The notes under the pieces are model-generated. The model saw only the letters and a program-made list of their open reading frames with translations, was not told the DNA's origin and did no database searches. The translations under genes and the position numbers were made by a program. A DNA stretch of 48,335 nt from Rickettsiales bacterium (GTDB lineage: Bacteria; Pseudomonadota; Alphaproteobacteria; UBA8366), in NCBI GenBank assembly GCA_002724555.1, contig PBOZ01000011.1, forward strand, positions 1 through 48,335. The letters are read 5' to 3'. Below, one piece after another: positions 1 to 9,063 of this stretch. Position 1 is the stretch's first letter. Every line of letters begins with the position of its first letter.

Positions 1-25
1 AACCGATTATTTGAGAGCGGCGCAT
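1..25 (-). CDS. fabH: Start of fabH (3-oxoacyl-ACP synthase III), partial
   Basis: Only the first eight codons lie in the window, reading M-R-R-S-Q-I-I-G on the minus strand. The ATG begins one base after the plsX stop codon. The short hydrophobic -SxIxG- start is what FabH proteins of this group have, and plsX-fabH is a standard gene order in Alphaproteobacteria. FabH would condense acetyl-CoA with malonyl-ACP to start fatty acid synthesis. The identification rests mainly on gene order, since the sequence is too short to prove it. Confidence 0.6.
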
Positions 26-26
26 A

Positions 27-1076
27 TTAGGAAACGGCTGCCTTTTTCTGTTCGTTTTGTCCGTCCTTTAATCTCTCAAAATCCTGTTTGATCTTCGAGA
101 TAAAACCATGTTGCGCCATATCGACGCCCACACCAATCGCATTGGCAAAACCGATACTGTCTGTACCACCGTGACTTTTGACCACAATCCCGTTCAACCC
201 CAGTAACATCGCACCGTTATAACGCCGCGGATCCGTGCGTTTACGTAAATTATTTAAAGCACGCCGGATAAAGAAGTAACCGACTTTGGCTGAAAGGCTA
301 CTATTAAACGCTTCCTTGAGGAAGCTCGTATAGAGTTTTGTCATCCCTTCAGCCGTCTTAAGCGCAATATTTCCACTAAATCCATCGGTTACAAAAACGT
401 CCACCGTGCCGGCAGGGATGTCATCACCTTCAACGAATCCCATAAATTCGATTGGCAATGGAGTTTCTTTAAGAATTGCAGCGGCTTCACGCACCTCCTC
501 CGAGCCTTTTAACGCCTCTACACCAACATTTAACAATCCAATCGTTGGTTCCTCAATTCCAAGCACCGTTCGGGCGAACACCTCGCCCATTACTGCAAAC
601 TGCACCAAATTCTCAGCATCACATTGAACATTGGCCCCGAGGTCCAACATGCAGCTTTCACCTCGCATGGTGGGATAATAGGTCGTTATCGCAGGTCGAG
701 TTATACCGGGAAGCGTCTTTAATACAAATTTGGCAATGGCCATCAACGCACCCGTATTGCCCGCAGAAATAACAGAACTTGCCTCCTCGTCACGCACAGC
801 ATTTATCGCTAGACGCATACTCGATTCGCGCGCTGACCGCAGCGCGGTGGAGGGCTTGTCTTCACTACTAACCACTTGTGTCGTATGCCGGAATTCGGTC
901 ACAAAAGCGAGTTTGGGGTGTTTTCTGACAAGCGGCTCTATTCGAGGCTGATCTCCGAACATTAAAAAATTAATGTCCGGAAAACGTTCTCGCGCTATTT
1001 CAGCGCCGTCGATTACGACTTCGGGAGCCTTATCCCCGCCCATCGCATCGAGCGCAATGACCAGTCGGTCTGACAC
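27..1076 (-). CDS. plsX: Phosphate acyltransferase PlsX
   Basis: PlsX makes acyl-phosphate from acyl-ACP, the first step of the PlsX/PlsY route to phosphatidic acid, at the cytoplasmic face of the membrane. The protein has the family's N-terminal ALDAMGGD motif and the central SAGNTGA motif, and its length of about 349 residues is normal. A TTG at 1097 would add seven residues. I prefer the GTG at 1076, which puts the core motif next to the N-terminus, although neither start has a strong ribosome binding site. It lies just downstream of rpmF and immediately before fabH, so all three are probably co-transcribed. Confidence 0.93.
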   Translation of the reverse strand: MSDRLVIALDAMGGDKAPEVVIDGAEIARERFPDINFLMFGDQPRIEPLVRKHPKLAFVTEFRHTTQVVSSEDKPSTALRSARESSMRLAINAVRDEEASSVISAGNTGALMAIAKFVLKTLPGITRPAITTYYPTMRGESCMLDLGANVQCDAENLVQFAVMGEVFARTVLGIEEPTIGLLNVGVEALKGSEEVREAAAILKETPLPIEFMGFVEGDDIPAGTVDVFVTDGFSGNIALKTAEGMTKLYTSFLKEAFNSSLSAKVGYFFIRRALNNLRKRTDPRRYNGAMLLGLNGIVVKSHGGTDSIGFANAIGVGVDMAQHGFISKIKQDFERLKDGQNEQKKAAVS

Positions 1077-1109
1077 AATGCGATCGCCCAAATGCAAGAT
1101 TACATTGAA

Positions 1110-1292
1110 TCAGATTGCGGCGACTTCGACAACCTCACGGCTGTCATAAAATCCGCAAGCACCACAAACGTGGTGAGGCCGCTTCAATTCTCCGCAGTTA
1201 GGGCATTCGGTATAACTCATAATTTTCAGCGAATCGTGCGCGCGACGCTTATTCCGTCGCGACTTGGATACCTTTTTTTTGGGTACGGCCAT
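1110..1292 (-). CDS. rpmF: 50S ribosomal protein L32 (zinc-binding form)
   Basis: A 60-residue basic protein beginning [13 protein letters not shown], the typical L32 start. It keeps a C-P-N-C ... C-G-A-C set of four cysteines (residues about 31-46), so it is the zinc-ribbon form rather than the cysteine-free paralogue. It is a structural protein of the large ribosomal subunit. It lies between the DUF177 gene and plsX, the arrangement widely conserved in bacteria. The gap to plsX is only 12-33 nt depending on the plsX start, so they are probably co-transcribed. Confidence 0.96.
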   Translation of the reverse strand: MAVPKKKVSKSRRNKRRAHDSLKIMSYTECPNCGELKRPHHVCGACGFYDSREVVEVAAI

Positions 1293-1385
1293 CGATCAAA
1301 TTCTCTCAAAAATTTTTGGATGCCTCATGGCAAAATCGCGCCTTAATAGCCAAAATCAGCCGGCACGGCAAGCCGCCGATGCCCA

Positions 1386-1925
1386 CTAAAATTTTTCTTT
1401 TGCATTGAGTTTCTCAAGAACAGAGAATGGATTCGATCCGACATCCTTTGCCACTGACTCTAATTCTTCTTTTATTATAACGCCGTCTTTGCGCGGATAA
1501 GGATCCAATGCCAAATACAGGCATTGTGCCAACATTTCCCCTAAATCAACCTCATTACCAACAAGTAGATCATCAATTGCTTCAGATTCGTCCATCGAAA
1601 CAAATATATCGTCTGCGATCTCTGTATTATTCGCAAAACGCTCCTCAACCTTACTGGAAATTTTTGAGGAAACTGGCTCCAATGATACTACGCACTCTTG
1701 CTCAACCAGAGCCTCCAACATCCCAGACACGGCAATAATATCACCACCTCGTTCGCTCCGGAGATGTAATTCTGCCTTAAGGCCGGTAATACTCATGATA
1801 TCGAACCGTTCTGCGAGCGCCGCAGACTCATATTCATCAGCTGACAATTTTAGAAAAATCCCATCGCGGCCAATTTCTTCAATTGACTGAATACGTGAAA
1901 ACTCAATTTTTTCATTTTTGACCAT
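1386..1925 (-). CDS. DUF177 / YceD family protein
   Basis: This acidic protein of about 179 residues belongs to the YceD/DUF177 family, recognised by the C-V-V-S-L-E-P segment in its middle and by its position directly upstream of rpmF. Family members have been linked to 23S rRNA accumulation or ribosome assembly; the biochemical role is not settled. I chose the ATG at 1925 over a TTG at 1931. The start lies a few bases after the stop of the bc1 chaperone gene, so translation is probably coupled. No signal peptide or membrane segment is visible. Confidence 0.85.
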   Translation of the reverse strand: MVKNEKIEFSRIQSIEEIGRDGIFLKLSADEYESAALAERFDIMSITGLKAELHLRSERGGDIIAVSGMLEALVEQECVVSLEPVSSKISSKVEERFANNTEIADDIFVSMDESEAIDDLLVGNEVDLGEMLAQCLYLALDPYPRKDGVIIKEELESVAKDVGSNPFSVLEKLNAKEKF

Positions 1926-1931
1926 TTCCAA

Positions 1932-2468
1932 TTACGCCACGGGCCCTTTTCCAAAACTAACACGGCCCGCAAGAAGGTCCGTCGTGCCCCACGCCAATAA
2001 GGAATTTCTTTCTCGCCTCAGATACAACTCAGCTGCCTGAACTACTGAATTTTCAGCTTCACCTTCTGAGAACAAATTGCGACGCAACTCTTCACCTAGG
2101 CTACCATCCTCACGCGCCATTCCATCGGCGTATACGCTCAAGCGTCCGTACAAGCCTTCCGTCAATGATTTTACCTTACGCCCAACAGAGAGATCCCCAA
2201 CACCCATCTCACGCAAGTTTTGATCAAGATCCAACACCGCTTGTTCTGAAAGGCTGCGCGCCAGTTTAACGCAATTTTTATCACCCCGCATTCTGTGCAT
2301 GACTAAAAAAAAATGCAGCGCCAAGACCTCGAACCGACCATTCGGCGTATCCGGGATACCCCATATTGTAAAGAATCCGGGCTCACGCGACTGATTGACA
2401 ATTGTTGTATATAATGCCCGAGCTGCAACTGTTAAGCTCGACGATTTTTTTGTAAACAAGGAAATCAA
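1932..2468 (-). CDS. Ubiquinol-cytochrome c chaperone (CBP3 family)
   Basis: A 178-residue protein of the CBP3/UQCC1 family, which helps assemble cytochrome b into the cytochrome bc1 complex. The family core is visible as FFTIWGIPDTPNGRFE (residues about 36-51) followed by a helix rich in His, Phe and Met. In Alphaproteobacteria this gene normally sits next to DUF177 and a BamE-like gene, exactly as here. The start is a TTG at 2468 with only weak ribosome-binding sequence. Its presence implies an aerobic chain with a bc1 complex. Confidence 0.85.
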   Translation of the reverse strand: MISLFTKKSSSLTVAARALYTTIVNQSREPGFFTIWGIPDTPNGRFEVLALHFFLVMHRMRGDKNCVKLARSLSEQAVLDLDQNLREMGVGDLSVGRKVKSLTEGLYGRLSVYADGMAREDGSLGEELRRNLFSEGEAENSVVQAAELYLRRERNSLLAWGTTDLLAGRVSFGKGPVA

Positions 2469-2607
2469 TTTCAGTAGCCCACTTTAGGCTGAACGCGCCA
2501 ATTTAATAATCTAGCCATTTGTAGAGGTCTAAAGACAAGTCTCACTCCGTACAACTGTCAAAATGCGACAACTTCGGTATAATATGATTCATTCAAAGGC
2601 AAAATGC

Positions 2608-3078
2608 ATGATGGAAACGGATCGCAATCATATGCGAAAGTCACTTGCTCTAATTGCCATAATCGTCGGCGCTTTGGCAATGAGTGCCGCCTGTTCCCCA
2701 AGATCCACGAATCGTGGTCACATACCGCCGCCTAGCCAACTTGAAAAACTTAAAATCGGACAACATTCAAAGAGTTATGTCCGGAATATCTTAGGGGCTC
2801 CATCCACAGTTGGCACCTTTGACAATGAGGTTTGGTACTATATTGGCCGCCGAATCGAACAATGGGCCTTCTTTCGTGAATCCATAATAGAACAAAAGAT
2901 TGTCGCTATCTATTTCAATGACCTAGGCAAAATTGAATATATCCAGAGATATAGCAAGCAAGATGGTCGAGAAATTGAAATGGTAGGTCGAAAAACGCCA
3001 ACGTCTGGACGTGAATTAGGTGTTATTGAACAAATAATCGGTAACCTTGGCCGGTTCAATAAACAGGCTTCCCAATAA
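2608..3078 (+). CDS. bamE: Outer membrane assembly lipoprotein BamE/SmpA-like
   Basis: The protein has a basic N-terminus, a hydrophobic segment and a lipobox-like S-A-A-C about 30 residues in, so it is predicted to be exported and lipid-anchored. The mature part has the SmpA/OmlA pattern: KIGQHSKSYVRNILGAPS, then NEVWYYIG and IVAIYFNDLGKIEYI. BamE is a small subunit of the BAM beta-barrel insertion machine. The frame is open from 2563. I chose the ATG at 2608 because AAAGG lies 8-9 nt upstream; ATGs at 2611 and 2632 are possible. It is divergent from the bc1 chaperone gene and convergent with hppA. Confidence 0.82.
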   Translation: MMETDRNHMRKSLALIAIIVGALAMSAACSPRSTNRGHIPPPSQLEKLKIGQHSKSYVRNILGAPSTVGTFDNEVWYYIGRRIEQWAFFRESIIEQKIVAIYFNDLGKIEYIQRYSKQDGREIEMVGRKTPTSGRELGVIEQIIGNLGRFNKQASQ

Positions 3079-3092
3079 TCAGTTTTCAAAAC

Positions 3093-3127
3093 AAAATCCC
3101 CCGGGTATTGCGCCCCGGGGGATTTTT
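3093..3127. terminator. Bidirectional rho-independent terminator between bamE and hppA
   Basis: A perfect 10-bp stem, ATCCCCCGGG (3096-3105) pairing with CCCGGGGGAT (3114-3123), encloses an 8-nt loop. It is followed by a T run on the plus strand and by T-rich sequence on the minus strand. It sits 15 nt after the bamE stop and 23 nt beyond the hppA stop, so it can end both convergent transcripts. Confidence 0.9.
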
Positions 3128-3149
3128 ATCAGCGTTATATTGCTTTGCC

Positions 3150-5219
3150 CTATGCGAGCATTGCCAACAATAGTAAGGCCACAATATTTGTGATTTTGAT
3201 CATCGGGTTCACTGCCGGGCCCGCGGTATCTTTATATGGATCCCCTACCGTATCTCCGGTAACCGCAGCATGGTGTGCGTCAGAACCTTTTCCACCGTGC
3301 TTACCATCCTCGATATATTTCTTGGCGTTGTCCCATGCACCACCACCGGCAGTCATGGAAATTGCCACAAAAAGACCAGTGACGATTACACCGAGTAACA
3401 TTGCTCCAACTGCCGCAAAAGCAGCACCTTGATCCGCAACTGCGAAAACAATCGCGTATAGTACCAATGGGCTTAGCACCGGTAGCATCGAAGGAATAAT
3501 CATCTCTCGGATTGCGTATTTGGTAAGCATGTCAACACAGGTACCGTATTCGGGCTTGCTAGTACCCTCCATGATTCCTGGAATATCCTTAAATTGCCGT
3601 CGCACTTCTACAACGACCGCACCACCAGCGCGTCCGACCGCCGTCATACCCATTGCACCAAAAAGGTATGGCAACAAACCGCCCATAAACAAACCGACAA
3701 CCACGTAGGGGTTGTCGAGGCCGAAATTCACTTCGACACCTTTAAAAAAGCGCTCGAGATCCGCTGTATAAGCGGCGAAAAGCACCAACGCGCCAAGACC
3801 AGCAGAACCGATGGCATAGCCCTTGGTCACGGCTTTCGTCGTGTTGCCCACCGCATCCAATGCATCAGTTGTGTTACGGACACTATCTTCGAGCTCAGCC
3901 ATCTCGGCAATGCCACCTGCATTGTCGGTAACTGGGCCGTACGCATCAAGTGCCACCACCATTCCAGCCAATGCCAGCATTGTAGTTACGGCGATTGCGA
4001 TGCCAATCAGCCCCGCTATTTGATAGGTCAGAACTATGGATATACAGATCAACACGGCAGGTATTGCCGTCGCTTCCATAGATACTGCAAGACCTTGAAT
4101 AACGTTGGTGCCGTGACCTGTTTCGGAAGCCTTTGCAACAGAACGAACCGGTCGGTATTCCGTCGATGTATAGTATTCCGTCACCCAGACAATCAAACCA
4201 GTCAAGACAAGGCCGATAATACCGCACCAAAATAGGCCAGATCCCGTAAAGATCGACCCACCCATTTCCATCTTGGTATCCATGCCTAGAACATAATCGG
4301 TAATGGGCCAAAGTAGAATTGCCGAGATTATGGCACTTCCAAAGAACCCTTTGTAAAGAGCACCCATTATATTTTGACTGGCGCCCACCTTTACAAAAAA
4401 TGTAGCTACAATCGAAGCGACCAAACAAACGCCACAGATTGCCATCGGATACAAAAGGAATTCTTTGAGTGCAATTCCACTAATCCCGTAAATAAGGGAT
4501 AGCACCATAGTTGCACCGACAGTGACCACATAGGTCTCGAATAGATCGGCCGCCATACCGGCACAATCGCCAACGTTATCTCCAACGTTGTCCGCAATCA
4601 CCGCTGGGTTACGAGGATCATCTTCCGGGATGCCAGCCTCCACCTTTCCGACCAAGTCCGCGCCAACATCTGCACCTTTGGTGAAGATACCACCACCGAG
4701 ACGGGCAAAGATCGAAATCAAAGATGCGCCGAAGGCCAAACCGATCAAACCGTTAATCAGCTGCTTGTCGTCAGTGCCATTTGCATTCAGAACAGCGTAA
4801 TAAATGGAAATAGCCAATAACGCGAAACCAGCAACCAACATGCCAGTCACAGCACCGGATTTGAAGGCTATCGACAATCCCTCAGCTAACCCCTGCCGGG
4901 ATGCTTCGGTGGTGCGCACGTTAGCGCGAACCGAGATCAACATTCCCACATAGCCGGCGGCCCCAGATAGGATCGCGCCGATCAGAAAACCACAAGCCGC
5001 CTGGCTTCCGAGTGCAAAGAATAAAATAATTGCTACGACGATACCGGCAATTCCAATCGTTCGGTATTGGCGGTCCAAATATGCTTTTGCGCCCTCTTGA
5101 ATGGCACTTGCTATTTCCTGCATGCGTTCGGTGCCCGAGCTTGCCGCCAAAATCGATCGACTTGCAAAAATCCCATATAGCACTGCTATAACGCCACAGG
5201 CGATGACGAACTGTAACAT
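3150..5219 (-). CDS. hppA: Membrane-bound proton-pumping pyrophosphatase, K+-independent type
   Basis: A 689-residue integral membrane protein with about 16 hydrophobic segments. It couples hydrolysis of PPi to proton transport across the inner membrane. The substrate site is intact: D184-VGA-D188-LVG-K192, then the acidic run NVGDNVGD (211-218). The K+-sensitivity position reads GNTTK at 458-462 with T465, the Lys/Thr combination known for K+-independent H+ pumps. Upstream sequence GTGGATGAACG supports the ATG at 5219. It is transcribed alone and ends at the shared terminator. Such pumps are common in phototrophic and marine Alphaproteobacteria and save energy under low ATP. Confidence 0.97.
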   Translation of the reverse strand: MLQFVIACGVIAVLYGIFASRSILAASSGTERMQEIASAIQEGAKAYLDRQYRTIGIAGIVVAIILFFALGSQAACGFLIGAILSGAAGYVGMLISVRANVRTTEASRQGLAEGLSIAFKSGAVTGMLVAGFALLAISIYYAVLNANGTDDKQLINGLIGLAFGASLISIFARLGGGIFTKGADVGADLVGKVEAGIPEDDPRNPAVIADNVGDNVGDCAGMAADLFETYVVTVGATMVLSLIYGISGIALKEFLLYPMAICGVCLVASIVATFFVKVGASQNIMGALYKGFFGSAIISAILLWPITDYVLGMDTKMEMGGSIFTGSGLFWCGIIGLVLTGLIVWVTEYYTSTEYRPVRSVAKASETGHGTNVIQGLAVSMEATAIPAVLICISIVLTYQIAGLIGIAIAVTTMLALAGMVVALDAYGPVTDNAGGIAEMAELEDSVRNTTDALDAVGNTTKAVTKGYAIGSAGLGALVLFAAYTADLERFFKGVEVNFGLDNPYVVVGLFMGGLLPYLFGAMGMTAVGRAGGAVVVEVRRQFKDIPGIMEGTSKPEYGTCVDMLTKYAIREMIIPSMLPVLSPLVLYAIVFAVADQGAAFAAVGAMLLGVIVTGLFVAISMTAGGGAWDNAKKYIEDGKHGGKGSDAHHAAVTGDTVGDPYKDTAGPAVNPMIKITNIVALLLLAMLA

Positions 5220-5330
5220 CGTTCATCCACCCCGTAATGTTGCTGATACAATCCTAATTGCTTTTCTTACACCCACTAAAATTGTCAAAATAATAAGTCG
5301 GCTCCGAAAACCGCGGGGAACATGCCAGAA

Positions 5331-5344
5331 CGCTTCGCGAAGCG
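5331..5344. repeat. 14-bp perfect palindrome upstream of hppA
   Basis: The sequence CGCTTCGCGAAGCG is its own reverse complement. It lies 112 nt upstream of the hppA start and 75 nt beyond the stop of the FliL-like gene, in a 200-bp gap. It could be a hairpin ending the FliL-like transcript or an operator for hppA. There is no T run, so a terminator is not proven. Confidence 0.4.
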
Positions 5345-5418
5345 CAATATGCTGTAATTAGACAATCTAAAGGTCAAAACTCAAATCTCGGAAAACAACG
5401 CCAGCACAATTTCAAGGG

Positions 5419-5877
5419 TTAACCGGAGCCGCCCCTGCGTTCGTAAGCACCTTGTATAATCACCTGCCGAACGTGTCCTTTCCCGATGGCTCGCTCTGCC
5501 GCCCATAGCAATCGCGCTTTCACTTGGGCAATATTGATGCCTGATTCGCCAGACTTCTGCATAGAAAAGTACGAATAAAGCTCGCTAAATACAGCATCTT
5601 TCAGGCGCGGAAACGCTTCGTCGCCCAGTGCTTTTGATGCTTCATCCCGCATCTCAAAACTGACATTGACCATAATGTAGCGGTCTACGCGTCCCTCGCG
5701 AATTACCGGGATAGAGAGATTTTCGATATCAACGAATTCAAACTCTTTAAGTGACGAATTATTTTCCCCGGTTTGATCTTCGATAGGCGCATCGGCTTGC
5801 AAGAAAAAATACCAAACCGCGCCACCAGCACCTGCAATGACAACAACTGCTATTATTATGATTACGATTCGGTTCAT
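5419..5877 (-). CDS. FliL-like single-pass membrane protein
   Basis: A 152-residue protein with one N-terminal membrane helix (residues about 4-27, MNRIVIIIIAVVVIAGAGG) and a periplasmic domain. The domain carries the FliL pattern: a Y-I-M-V-N-V-S-F-E-M strand, then a helix with FPRLKDAVFSELYSYFS. Classical FliL surrounds the flagellar stator, but no flagellar gene is near, so the role here is open; FliL domains are related to stomatin/SPFH scaffolds. It is separated from thiL by about 90 nt and may be in a transcript of its own. No cleavable signal peptide is visible. Confidence 0.6.
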   Translation of the reverse strand: MNRIVIIIIAVVVIAGAGGAVWYFFLQADAPIEDQTGENNSSLKEFEFVDIENLSIPVIREGRVDRYIMVNVSFEMRDEASKALGDEAFPRLKDAVFSELYSYFSMQKSGESGINIAQVKARLLWAAERAIGKGHVRQVIIQGAYERRGGSG

Positions 5878-5964
5878 TTATTCTAGATCTATTACCCCAT
5901 ACACTACTGCTACCTTTTAGCAGGAAGGATTGAGAAAGGTAAGAGCCGTTTGCAAAGGCCACCT

Positions 5965-6936
5965 TCATTCAAAATGCTTATACCCCGCCGATTCAAAAGT
6001 AATTGGATCACCGCGCGAATTTAGAATTTCGACTGACCTCCCAGAAACGATTCGACCAATTGGTGTAATTGGCAGTTTTAATTTGGCTGAAATATCCGCA
6101 ACGCAGCTTTGATTAGGTGCCGTAAATATAATTTCATAGTCATCACCACCGGTGAGGACTTTTTCCCATCGATCGCTGTCTTCGTCTACTAGCCGTCGCA
6201 CGGCTGTTGACAGCGGAATTTTTTCTAATTCGATTAAGGCGCCACATGCTGATGCTTCCGTAATATGCCCTAGGTCTGCTAATAATCCATCCGAAATATC
6301 CGCAGCCGCGGTTGCGGCCTCTTTCAGACAATAACCCAAGCGCAGTCGAGGTTGAGGTAAACGATAACGTGCCTCTAAGAAGTCATTATCCAATTTATTA
6401 GCTTTAAATTCCTGCAAGGCTATTGAAAGTCCAAATGCGGCGTCACCAATCGTACCGCTCACAAATATTAAATCGCCAGGTGCGGCCCCGGACCGACGAA
6501 CGGCGTCGCCCGTCTTCACAGTTCCAAACAATGTGGCGGTTAACACTGCAAACCCAGGCGTCGATACGCTATCACCACCGGCCAGATGAATTCCAAACTC
6601 AGCTTGATCCGCTTGCAAGCCGCTCGAAAAGTCTTCTAGCCATTTATCCGATGTCTCACGTGGTAATGCTATATTTAGCGTGTAAGCAAGCGGTTCGGCA
6701 CCCATCGCTGCCAAATCGGAAAGACTGACACGCAGGAGTTTACGCGCGATGAAACCCGGAGTTTCATCGCCAATATAATGGATGCCTTTGACAATAGTAT
6801 CCGTCGTGACGACAAGCTCATGATCCACTTCAGTATACAAGAGCGCCGCATCATCTTTTAAAGACAGTGCGCCAGAAAAATTCGCGGCAAGCGGCGCAAA
6901 GTAGCTTTTTATGCGTTCAAACTCATTCTGGGGCAT
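5965..6936 (-). CDS. thiL: Thiamine-monophosphate kinase
   Basis: ThiL phosphorylates thiamine monophosphate to thiamine diphosphate with ATP, the last step of cofactor synthesis. The 323-residue protein has the N-terminal DDAALL loop, the VVTTDTIVKGIHY metal/substrate segment, SLSDLAAMGAEP, GGDSV and the late GGDDYEIIFT motif, all expected for the family. Its start overlaps the end of nusB by 14 nt, and nusB-thiL is a common gene pair. It is the last gene of the riboflavin/thiamine transcription unit. No terminator is evident in the 87 nt that follow. Confidence 0.96.
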   Translation of the reverse strand: MPQNEFERIKSYFAPLAANFSGALSLKDDAALLYTEVDHELVVTTDTIVKGIHYIGDETPGFIARKLLRVSLSDLAAMGAEPLAYTLNIALPRETSDKWLEDFSSGLQADQAEFGIHLAGGDSVSTPGFAVLTATLFGTVKTGDAVRRSGAAPGDLIFVSGTIGDAAFGLSIALQEFKANKLDNDFLEARYRLPQPRLRLGYCLKEAATAAADISDGLLADLGHITEASACGALIELEKIPLSTAVRRLVDEDSDRWEKVLTGGDDYEIIFTAPNQSCVADISAKLKLPITPIGRIVSGRSVEILNSRGDPITFESAGYKHFE

Positions 6937-7414
6937 CGCCCATTGCCTTCGCCGTCGGCAACATCCGTGCCAAATGGTCTAAAACACCATTGACGAAACG
7001 AGGTTCGGTGCCACCGAAAAACGCTTCTGCAACAGCAACATATTCATTAATGCTCAATGGAGCATCAATATCGGAGCGTTCACTCAACTCAAAAGCCCCG
7101 GCGCGCAGGATGAGTCGAAGCAACACCTCGACCCCCTGTAAGCTGCGTTCTTTCGACATCGCTTGGTCAATCCTGACGTCCAAGCTGGAAACGGATGCAG
7201 AAACGCCATCAACAAGACTAATGAAAAGATCCTCATCGAAACTCTCCGGTGTCACACCTTCCTCGCCAAAGATGGAGTCATTCATTCGGCGAAGCCGGAA
7301 ATCTTCGATTACCTCTACGCTTGATTTACCGGCGATTTCCATCTGGTACATTGCCTGGACCGCCGCTAACCGGGCGCCACGACGTCTTACACCCAAGGAT
7401 CCCTTGCGTGCCAT
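6923..7414 (-). CDS. nusB: Transcription antitermination factor NusB
   Basis: A 163-residue all-helical RNA-binding protein of the rRNA antitermination complex (with NusE/S10, boxA RNA). The family is shown by the basic start RRRGARLAAVQAMYQMEIAG and the C-terminal helix with INEYVAVAEAFFG...FVNGVLDHLAR. Its ATG begins one base after the ribH stop, the standard ribH-nusB coupling. The end overlaps thiL by 14 nt. Confidence 0.96.
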   Translation of the reverse strand: MARKGSLGVRRRGARLAAVQAMYQMEIAGKSSVEVIEDFRLRRMNDSIFGEEGVTPESFDEDLFISLVDGVSASVSSLDVRIDQAMSKERSLQGVEVLLRLILRAGAFELSERSDIDAPLSINEYVAVAEAFFGGTEPRFVNGVLDHLARMLPTAKAMGDAPE

Positions 7415-7415
7415 C

Positions 7416-7877
7416 TTATCGAGGGAACAAGCCGAAGTGCTTCTTGAGCTCTATCATATCCATGCAAGCATTTGCCGCAGCACTCCCTTTGTTTCCAGCA
7501 GCCCTCGACGCCCGTTCCCAGGCCTGCTCTCGATTTTCTGTCGTCAAAATGCCGTAACCAATGGCTAGAGAATATTGATTTATCAGGTCAGTTAGGCCCC
7601 GAGCGCTCTCACCGCATACGTAGTCGTAGTGGGTCGTCTCCCCTCTAATAACGCATCCCAAAGCCAAATAACCGTCAAATCGATTACGGCTTTCATCGAA
7701 ATCTAAGCTTCGAACAGCGAATTTAATTGCAGCTGGAATTTCAAATGCACCAGGAACGGCAAAACGTTCGTACGTGCCACTTCGTGCTTCAATCGCCTCA
7801 ATGGCGCCAGCTACCATTTCGTCCGCAAGGTCTTCATAAAATCGCGCTTCCACGATCATGATTCTCGGTTGGGTCAT
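7416..7877 (-). CDS. ribH: 6,7-dimethyl-8-ribityllumazine synthase
   Basis: RibH condenses 5-amino-6-ribitylamino-uracil with dihydroxybutanone phosphate. The 153-residue length is standard. Motifs in order are IVEARFYEDLADEM, the substrate loop VPGAFEIPAAIKFA, LGCVIRGETTHYDYVC (with the catalytic-region His) and YGILTTENREQAWERA. The start is 7 nt after the ribBA stop, so it belongs to the riboflavin operon. Confidence 0.97.
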   Translation of the reverse strand: MTQPRIMIVEARFYEDLADEMVAGAIEAIEARSGTYERFAVPGAFEIPAAIKFAVRSLDFDESRNRFDGYLALGCVIRGETTHYDYVCGESARGLTDLINQYSLAIGYGILTTENREQAWERASRAAGNKGSAAANACMDMIELKKHFGLFPR

Positions 7878-7884
7878 ATTCTAC

Positions 7885-9060
7885 TCACTTAATCGATCGT
7901 TGCTCCACAACCTTCAGTCCATACCCTTCAATCCCGACAATTGTCTTTACTGTATCCGACAGTAAAACCATCTCTGTAACACCAAGGTCGAGAAGTATCT
8001 GCGCACCAACGCCGTAGTCCCGCAATTCGCGCCTTTGCGCACTTTTATCCGGGGACTGGCCCAATGAGTGGGCTTTCACCATATCTGCGAGATAGGTTCG
8101 GCGAGGTTCACGAATCAGTACTATAACACCGCGTCCCTCCTCACCAATTAACTTCATTGATGCATGTAAGTCACCATCTTTGCCACGGTCTATAGAGCCA
8201 AGGGCATCATCCAATATATTTAATGCATGCATTCGAACCATCACCGGTCCACCATGCTCAACATCACCCTTAACAAGCGCCACATGTTCCGCGTACTCAA
8301 CGCGATTCGCATAGACATTCATCTTAAAATCACCGCCAAAACGACTCCGAAGCGTCGTATCAGCAATTCTCTCAATAGTGCGGTCATGCCTTCGGCGATA
8401 TGCGATGAGATCCGCGATTGCCCCAATCTTCATATCATGTAACTGAGCAAATTTAACGAGATCTGGCAGACGCGACATTGTGCCGTCTTCGTTCATAATT
8501 TCACAGATCACACCTGATGGATTGAGCCCAGCCAACCTTGCAATATCCACAGATGCTTCTGTATGCCCAGCCCGAACTAGAACACCGCCGTCTCTTGCCA
8601 TTAGGGGAAAGATATGTCCCGGCGAGACAATATCATTTGAAACACTCGCCGGATCTATCGCTGCAGAAATTGTGCGTGCGCGATCAGGTGCCGAAATCCC
8701 AGTTGTCACACCTTCACGCGCTTCAATTGAGACAGTGAAGGCCGTCGCATGACGCGATTCATTCGCCTGCGACATCAACTTTAGCCCAAGGTGGGCGCAG
8801 CGTTCTTGCGTCAGCGCAAGACAAATTAAACCGCGGCCATGGGTCGCCATGAAGTTGATAACATCGGGCGTTGCCATCTGCGCCGGTATAACAAGATCAC
8901 CTTCATTCTCGCGTTCTTCATCGTCAACCAGTATAAACATCCGACCATTACGCGCTTCTTCGATGATTTCCTCGATCGAAGATAGGCAATCTATATCTTC
9001 CCGCGCACGGCCAGCGTCTTGATTGCTGATCGAGACGAGCTTCGCTTTATCATCGGACAT
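7885..9060 (-). CDS. ribB: 3,4-dihydroxy-2-butanone-4-phosphate synthase with degenerate GTP cyclohydrolase II-like domain
   Basis: A 391-residue two-domain protein. The N-terminal part has an intact RibB site: [10 protein letters not shown] (46-55), GHIFPL (148-153) and HTEASVD (166-172), so it should make dihydroxybutanone phosphate from ribulose 5-phosphate. The C-terminal part (about 230-391) aligns by its ending ([23 protein letters not shown]) with GTP cyclohydrolase II. It contains no cysteine at all, so the three zinc ligands of RibA are gone. The [13 protein letters not shown] segment is partly retained. The second domain is probably inactive as a cyclohydrolase, like RibBX-type proteins. 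A separate active ribA would then be needed elsewhere. Confidence 0.92.
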   Translation of the reverse strand: MSDDKAKLVSISNQDAGRAREDIDCLSSIEEIIEEARNGRMFILVDDEERENEGDLVIPAQMATPDVINFMATHGRGLICLALTQERCAHLGLKLMSQANESRHATAFTVSIEAREGVTTGISAPDRARTISAAIDPASVSNDIVSPGHIFPLMARDGGVLVRAGHTEASVDIARLAGLNPSGVICEIMNEDGTMSRLPDLVKFAQLHDMKIGAIADLIAYRRRHDRTIERIADTTLRSRFGGDFKMNVYANRVEYAEHVALVKGDVEHGGPVMVRMHALNILDDALGSIDRGKDGDLHASMKLIGEEGRGVIVLIREPRRTYLADMVKAHSLGQSPDKSAQRRELRDYGVGAQILLDLGVTEMVLLSDTVKTIVGIEGYGLKVVEQRSIK

Positions 9061-9063
9061 CCT

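Noticed and set aside
3594-4428. Long open frames of 160-213 codons overlapping hppA
   Set aside because: They have odd compositions rich in His, Cys and Arg and are shadows of the conserved hppA frame.
5331-5344. Terminator of the FliL-like gene
   Set aside because: The palindrome has no loop and no T run on the minus strand, so it is listed only as a repeat.
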